In this document: one piece after another, positions 1-4,906 of the stretch
How positions within the stretch are numbered: the stretch's first letter is position 1
Layout of the letters: every line of letters starts with the position of its first letter
From: an uncultured Alphaproteobacteria bacterium
Lineage (GTDB): Bacteria > Pseudomonadota > Alphaproteobacteria > Sneathiellales > Sneathiellaceae
DNA length: 5,150 nucleotides
Reading direction: 5' to 3'
Assembly (NCBI GenBank): GCA_937910835.1
Contig: CALEMG010000191.1
Coordinates: 1-5,150 of the forward strand
Notes under the pieces: model-generated
Seen by the model: only the letters and a program-made list of their open reading frames with translations
Told to the model about the DNA's origin: nothing
The model's database searches: none
Made by a program: the position numbers and the translations under genes

Positions 1-1260
1 ACCTGCCTTACATTTACCAGCCTATGCCTCGGGCTATCAGACGCGCTTGCCGCTGACACGATCGCGAGCAGCAGCTACACCCCCTTCCTCGATAGGCCGG
101 CTTTGTTTGACGGGATCGGCACGCCGCGGCACGCGCTGCGCGAGGCCGGTGTCGATATCCAAGCGTCGTGGACACAATTCTTCCAGAGTGTTCATGGCAA
201 TGGCGATGATGACTGGGAATCGGGTGGCAAGGGTGATCTGATTATCAACCTCGACGGCGAGAAGCTCGGATTTTGGCAAGGTTTCTACGTCAACATCCAT
301 CAGGAGGTCATTGCCGGCAACGATTTGAATTCGATCGACAACGGCTCGATCATTCCGGTCAATACTGCCTTGGCCTTGCCTCGCCTCGGTGGCTTCGACC
401 ACGACACCTCCGTCGTCTTGACGCAGAGATTTACGGAAACGTTCACGCTTAGCCTGGGTAAATTCAACATGCTTGACGCCGCCGCTAGAACACCGCTGAT
501 CGGCGGTGGCGGTATCGACACCTTCATGAATGTCGGTTTGGCGGCACCGATCAGCGGTGTCACCCCGCCCTATCTGGTTGGCGCCTCGTTCGGCGTGAAC
601 ACCAAACCGGTGTCGTTCAATCTTTTTGTCTACGATCCACGCAATGCGCAGGACTGGGACGTGGTTTCCCACCCCTTCGCCGAGGGCGTGACCTTCAGTC
701 TTTCGTCAACCCTGCAAACGCAAATCGCCGGATTGCCAGGATTCTACTCTCTGCGCGGCGTTGTCAGCACGGATGAAGGCGTCGATTTGGCCGACCTTCC
801 GCAGGTCCTGCTGCCGCCGGATTTCCAGGGCGAAATCGGGGCACAAGCCAATCCCTGGTTCGTCAACCTTTCGGGTCAACAATACCTCTGGCAGAACCCG
901 GTGGACCGAGGAAAGGGATGGGGCGTATTCGGCCAGGTTGGTCTTTTGGATGGCAATCCGACGCCGGTGATGTCGAGCCTGATCCTGGGTGTTGGCGGCA
1001 ACAGCATGATCTCCGAGCGCTCGGACGATCGCTGGGGCATTGCCTATTTCAAGTACAGTTTGAGTGACGATCTTCGCAACGCCCTCGCTATGCCGCCATT
1101 CAATCTGATCCTGGGTCCCGAGGAGGGCGTAGAGGCCTACTACAATTTTGCCGTCACGCCCTGGCTTCGCATCACGGCCGATTTGCAGTGGATCGATGAT
1201 ATGTCCACCGGAAGCGAGAACACTTGGTTTGCTGGGCTCAGGACGCAATTGAAGTTTTGA
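1..1260 (+). CDS. OprB-like carbohydrate-selective porin, 5' end outside window
   Basis: The reading frame is open from the left edge to a TGA at 1258-1260 (419 codons seen). The first ~17 residues look like the tail of a signal peptide (hydrophobic SLCLGL, then ALA|ADT as a signal peptidase I site), so the true start lies just upstream of base 1; no ATG or GTG occurs in frame before the mature part. A TTG at 103 is far inside the mature protein and is not a credible start. The mature part opens with a 'GIGTPRHALREAGVDIQASWTQFFQ' type block, continues with GEKLGFWQGFYVNIHQE and LSLGKFNMLDAAART, and ends ITADLQWID...FAGLRTQLKF with a terminal Phe, all like OprB-family outer-membrane beta-barrels. 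The family takes up sugars or other small solutes through the outer membrane; the substrate here cannot be read from sequence. Nothing links it to the nitrogen-oxide genes downstream, from which it is separated by 650 bases and by a higher G+C content. Confidence 0.82.
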   Translation, partial: TCLTFTSLCLGLSDALAADTIASSSYTPFLDRPALFDGIGTPRHALREAGVDIQASWTQFFQSVHGNGDDDWESGGKGDLIINLDGEKLGFWQGFYVNIHQEVIAGNDLNSIDNGSIIPVNTALALPRLGGFDHDTSVVLTQRFTETFTLSLGKFNMLDAAARTPLIGGGGIDTFMNVGLAAPISGVTPPYLVGASFGVNTKPVSFNLFVYDPRNAQDWDVVSHPFAEGVTFSLSSTLQTQIAGLPGFYSLRGVVSTDEGVDLADLPQVLLPPDFQGEIGAQANPWFVNLSGQQYLWQNPVDRGKGWGVFGQVGLLDGNPTPVMSSLILGVGGNSMISERSDDRWGIAYFKYSLSDDLRNALAMPPFNLILGPEEGVEAYYNFAVTPWLRITADLQWIDDMSTGSENTWFAGLRTQLKF

Positions 1261-1468
1261 TGCAGTGTCGGAATGACGAAGATTCGGTTTGTGCATACTT
1301 CTGGAAATGGCCCTTCGCGTACACAGGCTGTTGTTGGTTCAATGACCGCTTCACCCGATCAATGCGGGATAGAGCAATTTAAATTCTTGTAGAGGCTCAT
1401 AATAAGGTTTCGGACAATTATTCCGCATAAAGCTAACTGCAAAATCGGCAAATGTGAACCGGGTGATA

Positions 1469-1560
1469 GCAATTCATATTCTTTGACGATATAAATTCCA
1501 CATTTCTTTTTTCAGTAAGCTTACTAATTGGCATCCTTGCAATTCATCGAGGATATAAAT
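1469..1560 (+). repeat. Imperfect direct repeat, GCAATTCAT...GAnGATATAAAT, two copies
   Basis: GCAATTCAT occurs at 1469-1477 and again at 1539-1547, 70 bases apart. Each copy is followed by GACGATATAAAT (1484-1495) or GAGGATATAAAT (1549-1560), 11 of 12 bases alike. The gap between the two blocks differs (6 bases versus 1), so this is not a clean duplication. The second copy supplies the GAGG and ATG of the doubtful small frame at 1559. In AT-rich DNA such a repeat may be chance. Confidence 0.35.
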
Positions 1561-1753
1561 GTTTAAAGACCTTTACCGCACCCATAATCTAATTCCGCCT
1601 CGTAGTCATAGCATTTTGACACTTTATAAGAAGCTACCAAGACAGATTTGGCGTGAAATATTTTTCCACAATTCAATTAGTCAAAATCCTTTTTCAACGA
1701 GTGGGCCCATTTGGTTCCGAAAGAGGTTTTCTGATGTTTCCAGAATGATATAG
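1559..1753 (+). CDS. Doubtful small ORF, 64 codons, no recognised family
   Basis: An ATG frame of 64 codons preceded by GAGG (1549-1552) six bases before the start, which is a fair ribosome-binding site. The predicted product is basic (many Arg and Lys), has no clear membrane segment, cysteine motif or repeat, and resembles no family I know. It lies in AT-rich DNA where the codons look like random translation, and no neighbour depends on it. It could be a real small basic protein, the remnant of a mobile-element gene, or chance. I keep it only because of the start signal and because it does not overlap any better gene. Confidence 0.15.
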   Translation: MFKDLYRTHNLIPPRSHSILTLYKKLPRQIWREIFFHNSISQNPFSTSGPIWFRKRFSDVSRMI

Positions 1754-1836
1754 TTGATAATTCATTTCATTCCATTTGATTTTTCTAATCTAACTTCATC
1801 CCTAAAACGTAAAAATTTGCGAATTTTTGTTGTTTT

Positions 1837-1853
1837 ATTTGCGCGGCGGCAAA
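1837..1853. promoter_or_regulatory. Crp/Fnr-type operator upstream of the DUF1858 gene
   Basis: TTGCG-CGGC-GGCAA at 1839-1852 has the TTG-N8-CAA layout bound by FNR/NNR/DNR-class dimers, and contains a perfect inverted repeat TTTGC-N6-GCAAA (1838-1853). Its flanks extend the match to the palindrome at 2847-2864, giving a common ATTTGCG-N4-GRCAAA. The centre, 1845.5, lies 41.5 bases upstream of a predicted transcription start near 1887, the class II activator position. A second half-site, ATTTGCG at 1815-1821, lies exactly 22 bases (two helical turns) upstream of the same heptamer. The bound protein is inferred to be the adjacent Crp/Fnr regulator. Confidence 0.5.
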
Positions 1854-1874
1854 GTCGCGCCCCTGACTTCCCCG

Positions 1875-1880
1875 CAAACT
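1875..1880 (+). promoter_or_regulatory. Candidate -10 element for the DUF1858 gene
   Basis: CAAACT matches TATAAT at positions 2, 4 and 6. It starts 29.5 bases from the operator centre, the same offset as the candidate -10 of nnrS. It would start transcription near 1887 and leave a leader of about 25 bases before the GTG. There is no separate -35 box, as expected where an activator covers that position. The match is weak on its own; the spacing is what supports it. Confidence 0.35.
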
Positions 1881-1902
1881 GACTCCACTTGATAATAGAA
1901 AC

Positions 1903-1906
1903 AAGG
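1903..1906 (+). promoter_or_regulatory. Ribosome-binding site that supports the GTG start
   Basis: AAGG lies five bases before the GTG at 1912-1914. The alternative ATG at 1939 has no comparable purine-rich site close before it and would remove the first nine residues, so the GTG start is preferred. Confidence 0.55.
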
Positions 1907-1911
1907 TTGCG

Positions 1912-2124
1912 GTGGAAAAAAATCCAATAGCGTCAGATATGCTGATTGACATGGTCATGCGGACATGGCCGGAAACGATCCCTGTAATCCTGAAGCACAA
2001 CATGCAGTGTGTCGGGTGCCCTTTGGCGATATTTCACACCGTCTCCTATGCGGCAAAAGAACACAATATCGACGTGATTGCGCTTATCGATGAACTCAAT
2101 AGCGTAATTACAGACAAAAGCTAA
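1912..2124 (+). CDS. DUF1858-type small CxxC protein (70 aa)
   Basis: The protein is almost entirely one DUF1858-like domain. It opens with a helix holding DMLIDMVMRTWPETIPVIL, then the hallmark turn HNMQCVGCP with Cys33 and Cys36, then a helix with HTVSYAAKEHNID and a final DELN. Family members are short, cytosolic and common in anaerobes; related cysteine-bearing modules are found beside or fused to nitric-oxide and redox proteins, but no reaction is established. The CxxC pair could be redox-active or bind metal; this is inference. GTG is chosen as start because of the AAGG five bases upstream. A Crp/Fnr-like operator lies at the class II position, suggesting induction with nnrS. The gene converges on the Crp/Fnr gene with four bases between the stops, so overlapping 3' transcripts are likely. 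Confidence 0.82.
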   Translation: MEKNPIASDMLIDMVMRTWPETIPVILKHNMQCVGCPLAIFHTVSYAAKEHNIDVIALIDELNSVITDKS

Positions 2125-2128
2125 CGAC

Positions 2129-2830
2129 CTACAATTCGCGCTTCCCTTCCGCAATGACCGCCAGTTTATGGCCTTCTGTAACGGTGATTTTCTTGCGCTC
2201 ACTCTTTACAAGTCCGGCTGTTTCCCACGCACTCAATAAACGTGAAACCGTGTGCAATGTCGTCCCCGTCATTTCCGAGATATCCTGACGTGTAATTGGA
2301 AAGTCTATCAAAATGCCGTCTTCTGTTTTCCGGCCAGTTTGATTGGCGAGTTTGAGGATAGCATTGGCAACTCGTTGCTCGACACGTTCTGTTGCAAGTT
2401 CAACAACTTTATCCTGGGTTTCCTGCAAACGGATTCCGACAGTTCTATAGGTATTGGTTGCAAAGGTTGGATACTTTTCCGCAACCATATTCCAAAGTGT
2501 CCCCGGCCAAGACAGAACGACACATTCGACGGCAGCAACCGCATTGGCGGGATACCGCTCCAAACCCAGCGCCTGCGCTATCCCGAAAAGTTCTCCACTC
2601 GAAATATAGCGGGCAATAACCTGATCACCATCAGGCGTTATCCGGACCACTCGTATATGTCCATCAAGCAAGATAAAAAAGGAATGCGCCTCTTCATCCT
2701 GAGTGAAGACTGTTCTGCCATTCTCATATCGTTCTGATTTTGCTTTTGAAAGCAATTCAACCAGATATTCACGCTTCATTCCCTGAAAAGGGGGAATATC
2801 GGCAATAAGAGAGGCGTCCAGTAGAGACAT
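2129..2830 (-). CDS. Crp/Fnr-family transcriptional regulator
   Basis: At 233 residues it has the usual family length and plan. An N-terminal cyclic-nucleotide-like beta-roll (about 12-120, with FILLDGHIRVVRITPDGDQ and SGELFG) is followed by a long dimerisation helix (about 122-165) and a winged helix-turn-helix (about 178-218, ITRQDISEMTGTTLHTVSR). The only cysteine is Cys103, so it cannot carry an FNR-type 4Fe-4S cluster; a DNR/NNR-like sensor, perhaps haem- or NO-linked, is possible but unproven. In the recognition helix the FNR pattern E..SR reads H193..S196 R197, so the base that E209 of FNR reads may be read differently. AAGGA at 2836-2840 (minus strand) lies five bases before the ATG. 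An operator-like palindrome at 2847-2864 covers its leader, which fits autorepression. It is divergent from nnrS and convergent with the DUF1858 gene, its likely targets. Confidence 0.9.
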   Translation of the reverse strand: MSLLDASLIADIPPFQGMKREYLVELLSKAKSERYENGRTVFTQDEEAHSFFILLDGHIRVVRITPDGDQVIARYISSGELFGIAQALGLERYPANAVAAVECVVLSWPGTLWNMVAEKYPTFATNTYRTVGIRLQETQDKVVELATERVEQRVANAILKLANQTGRKTEDGILIDFPITRQDISEMTGTTLHTVSRLLSAWETAGLVKSERKKITVTEGHKLAVIAEGKREL

Positions 2831-2846
2831 GGAGTTCCTTGTTCAT

Positions 2847-2864
2847 ATTTGTCAAAACGCAAAT
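2847..2864. promoter_or_regulatory. Crp/Fnr-type operator between the regulator gene and nnrS
   Basis: ATTTG-N8-CAAAT is a perfect 5-bp inverted repeat; its core TTGTC-AAAA-CGCAA (2849-2862) reads TTGCG-TTTT-GACAA on the minus strand, close to the NNR/DNR pattern TTGNC-N4-GNCAA. It shares ATTTGCG-N4-GRCAAA with the site at 1837-1853. Relative to nnrS its centre (2855.5) would be -41.5 for a start near 2897. Relative to the regulator gene it lies 17-34 bases before the ATG, a position that would block and not activate. Which protein binds is inferred. Confidence 0.5.
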
Positions 2865-2884
2865 TCGAAACAATGCGAAGTTGA

Positions 2885-2890
2885 TAGTTT
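2885..2890 (+). promoter_or_regulatory. Candidate -10 element for nnrS
   Basis: TAGTTT keeps the key T1, A2 and T6 of TATAAT and begins 29.5 bases from the operator centre, the same as upstream of the DUF1858 gene. Transcription would begin near 2897 and give a leader of about 127 bases. A nearer alternative -10, TATTTT at 2988-2993, has no operator at the matching distance. Confidence 0.3.
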
Positions 2891-3023
2891 AACATCGCAC
2901 CAAGTTCGTCGAGCTAACCTGAATAGTCTAGGCGACAGACAATTAATGTGACAATGCCAATTAAAGCAGGCCGCGTACCAAACCCGATATTTTAGATTTC
3001 ACTGTATTCTTGCAGGCATAACA

Positions 3024-4226
3024 ATGGCAATTCAAAGATTGAGAGACTATCAGGGACCGGCACTCTTGATTTACGGCTATCGCCCGTTTTTCCTGTTTGG
3101 TTCATTGTATGCGGGCCTCTCAATTGCTCTGTGGCTGCCTCTTTTTTATGGAGACCTAGCGCTTGCGACGGAATTTGCCGTCGTGGACTGGCATATTCAC
3201 GAAATATTTTTCGGTTTCCTGAGTGCCGTTGTGACGGGCTTTCTGTTTACGGCAATACCGAACTGGACGGGACGCATGCCGATCCAGGGAAAGCCATTGT
3301 TACTTATGGTGTTAATCTGGGTTATCGGACGGATCGCAATAACCTATTCGAGCTATATCGGGTGGGTTGCCGCGATGACGGTCGATTTGTTGTTCCTGTC
3401 CACTGTCCTAGCCGTTCTGGCAAATGAAATTGTTGCCGGTAAAAACTGGCGCAATTTAAAGGTTCTCCTACCTCTGAGTCTATTGCTTGCCGCTAATGTC
3501 GGATTTCATCTGGAGGCGCATTTTTATGGACTGAGCGATATCAGCCGGCGGCTGGCGATGGCTGCGGCGATTTTGTTCATAATGGTCATCGGCGGGCGGA
3601 TTATTCCAAGCTTTACCAGAAATTGGCTTGTTCGAAACAACCCAGGCCGCCTGCCGATACCGTTCAATCAGTTCGATACATTAGCGATCATCATCACGTT
3701 CGCCGCGCTTGGGATTTGGGTGCTACTGGGTCTCAATCTACTCGCCGGTGATTTGCTTCTTCTGGCGGCTGTTTTACAATTCATCCGACTTATCCGCTGG
3801 AGCGGCGACCGTACGTGGAAAGAGCCCCTGCTACTTGTTCTTCACCTAAGTTATCTATTCATCCCGGTCGGTCTCGCCCTCCTTGGCCTCGCCGGATCTT
3901 TTCCAGATCAGTTTTCGGCAATATCAGGTGAACATGCCCTTGGAACGGGGGCTATCGGATCAATGACGCTTTCGGTGATGCTGCGGGCATCCCTTGGTCA
4001 TTCGGGGCGAGAGCTTCGTGCCGGAATAGCTGCAAACATGATCTTCATCTTTATTTTCCTGGCGGCCATTTCCCGTATTGCTGCGGAATTCGTGGAAGAT
4101 CAATACGGATTGCTGCTTCATGTTTCAGCGCTTGCCTGGTTCATGGCTTTCGTCGGGTTCGGGCTTGGTTTCAGCCCTCTTTTCCTGACAAAAAGAGGCG
4201 GGAGCAAGGCTGGTTCCCATCCATGA
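3024..4226 (+). CDS. nnrS: NnrS family membrane protein (haem/copper protein of nitric oxide metabolism)
   Basis: At 400 residues it has full NnrS length, with about twelve hydrophobic segments spread from residue 23 to 388, so it is an inner-membrane protein. Family landmarks appear in order: YRPFFLFG (19-26), W56-H57-x-H59-E60 followed by IFFGF, GFLFTAIPNWTGR (72-84), GGRIIPSFTRN (190-200), HLSYLFIPVG with H274, and HALGTGAIGSMTLSVMLRASLGHSGR (304-329) with H304 and H326. The histidines are candidates for metal or haem ligands, as NnrS was described as a haem- and copper-containing membrane protein. It is linked to denitrification and to protection from nitric oxide, though its reaction is not settled. 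The ATG is preceded by GCAGG with seven bases of spacing. A divergent Crp/Fnr gene and the operator at 2847-2864 suggest control by that regulator. No truncation or missing landmark is seen. Confidence 0.95.
   Translation: MAIQRLRDYQGPALLIYGYRPFFLFGSLYAGLSIALWLPLFYGDLALATEFAVVDWHIHEIFFGFLSAVVTGFLFTAIPNWTGRMPIQGKPLLLMVLIWVIGRIAITYSSYIGWVAAMTVDLLFLSTVLAVLANEIVAGKNWRNLKVLLPLSLLLAANVGFHLEAHFYGLSDISRRLAMAAAILFIMVIGGRIIPSFTRNWLVRNNPGRLPIPFNQFDTLAIIITFAALGIWVLLGLNLLAGDLLLLAAVLQFIRLIRWSGDRTWKEPLLLVLHLSYLFIPVGLALLGLAGSFPDQFSAISGEHALGTGAIGSMTLSVMLRASLGHSGRELRAGIAANMIFIFIFLAAISRIAAEFVEDQYGLLLHVSALAWFMAFVGFGLGFSPLFLTKRGGSKAGSHP
4176..4198. terminator. Inverted repeat at the nnrS 3' end, possible weak bidirectional terminator
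   Basis: CCTCTTTT (4176-4183) and AAAAGAGG (4191-4198) form a perfect 8-bp stem with a 7-base loop, inside the last codons of nnrS. It is the only clear stem near the point where nnrS and the carbonic anhydrase gene converge. No T-run follows on either strand, so it is a poor intrinsic terminator; it may only be an mRNA-end hairpin or chance within coding sequence. Confidence 0.25.
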
Positions 4227-4236
4227 CCATAGTCCT

Positions 4237-4890
4237 CTAATGTGTTTGAACCACCCGTCGATACCTTTTTTCTTCATAATTGTAGGCCAGCAATTCGCCG
4301 CTCTCGGTATGAAAATACCAGGCATGGAGATCCAGCCTCCCCTCTTCGAGCGCTTCGCGAACGTAAGGATACTGCATCAAATTGGTAAGTGAGACCAACG
4401 CGCCTTCCATTTCGCAAATCTGACATTGTTCTTCAAGGTCACGATCACTCATGGCGTATTTTACGGCCTCTTTCGCCTCTTTTACGACATTGATCCACCC
4501 ATGAATATAGTCATCATCCGGTGCCTCGTCGTTGTAATCTTGGGACATCAAGGCTCGTATGCCTCCGCAACCGCTATGGGCCATGACAATAATATGCGAG
4601 ACCTTAAGGCGGGTTACCGCGAATTGTACAGCTGCGCCGATCGACGTATGCGAATGGCGTCCCGCCTCGAATGGCGGAACAATATTTGCGACATTGTTGG
4701 TGACAAAGATCTCGCCAAGCCCGGCGTGGGTGAGGATAGCGGGGTTCACCCGGCTATCGCTGCAACCGATTATCATGACCTTCGGGCTCTGCGTCATCGC
4801 CGCCCAGCGTCTGTAGGCGTCAATATCCTGATGCAGATACTTATCCCGGAACGCCTTATACCCCTCGATCAGTTCGTGGTAGCTATCCAT
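4237..4890 (-). CDS. Beta-class carbonic anhydrase
   Basis: The product interconverts CO2 and bicarbonate in the cytosol. At 217 residues it is a normal single-domain beta-class enzyme. The zinc ligands are visible as Cys43 in GCSDSR, with the Asp45-Arg47 dyad, and His105-x-x-Cys108 in HSGCGG; VANIVPPF (67-74) and TSIGAAVQFAV (82-92) are family blocks. One conserved position is odd: the Arg before NVAN is Asn65 here (TNNVAN). AGGGG on the minus strand (4896-4900) lies five bases before the ATG. It starts 16 bases after the stop of the PpiC-like gene and so probably shares its transcript. Its 3' end is 10 bases from that of nnrS. In this setting it may supply bicarbonate or balance pH during anaerobic growth; that role is inference. 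Confidence 0.95.
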   Translation of the reverse strand: MDSYHELIEGYKAFRDKYLHQDIDAYRRWAAMTQSPKVMIIGCSDSRVNPAILTHAGLGEIFVTNNVANIVPPFEAGRHSHTSIGAAVQFAVTRLKVSHIIVMAHSGCGGIRALMSQDYNDEAPDDDYIHGWINVVKEAKEAVKYAMSDRDLEEQCQICEMEGALVSLTNLMQYPYVREALEEGRLDLHAWYFHTESGELLAYNYEEKRYRRVVQTH

Positions 4891-4906
4891 AAAGTCCCCT
4901 GTCCCT

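Larger units (their letters stand above)
1261..1836. other. Long AT-rich intergenic stretch without a convincing gene
   Basis: Between the porin stop and the first operator there is no gene I can recognise on either strand. The first ~120 bases keep porin-like composition; from about 1380 the DNA becomes strongly AT-rich. I see no strong stem followed by a T-run after the porin, so no intrinsic terminator is called (only a 4-bp GAAT/ATTC stem near 1271-1285). The stretch holds a doubtful 64-codon frame (1559-1753) and an imperfect direct repeat (1469-1495 and 1539-1560). It could be a decayed gene, an insertion scar or the site of an unrecognised small RNA; the sequence alone does not decide. 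Confidence 0.6.

Noticed and set aside
103..105. TTG as start of the porin
   Set aside because: The frame stays open to the left edge and the upstream codons look like the end of a signal peptide with an ALA|A cleavage site, so the TTG is internal.
37..672. 211-codon open frame on the minus strand opposite the porin
   Set aside because: It is antisense to a well-supported porin, has no family resemblance and is Arg/Asp-rich as expected for the reverse of a GC-rich gene.
1261..1300. Intrinsic terminator after the porin
   Set aside because: Only 4-5 bp interrupted stems can be formed and no T-run follows.
1528..1541. TTGGCATCCTTGCA as a sigma-54 (-24/-12) promoter
   Set aside because: Only 7 bases lie between the GG and GC doublets instead of 10.
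1841..1860. GCGCG-N10-CGCGC hairpin as a terminator
   Set aside because: No T-run follows on either strand, and it overlaps the better supported operator.
1888..1905. CTTG-N10-CAAG just before the DUF1858 start as an FNR box
   Set aside because: The TTG and CAA are 10 bases apart instead of 8, and the site would lie downstream of the predicted transcription start.
2252..2737. 161-codon open frame on the plus strand opposite the Crp/Fnr gene
   Set aside because: It is a shadow of the regulator gene, with no recognisable domain.
2881..2894. TTGAT-AGTT-TAACA as an FNR site for nnrS
   Set aside because: Only the left half matches; the right half has almost no agreement with ATCAA. It overlaps the candidate -10 instead.
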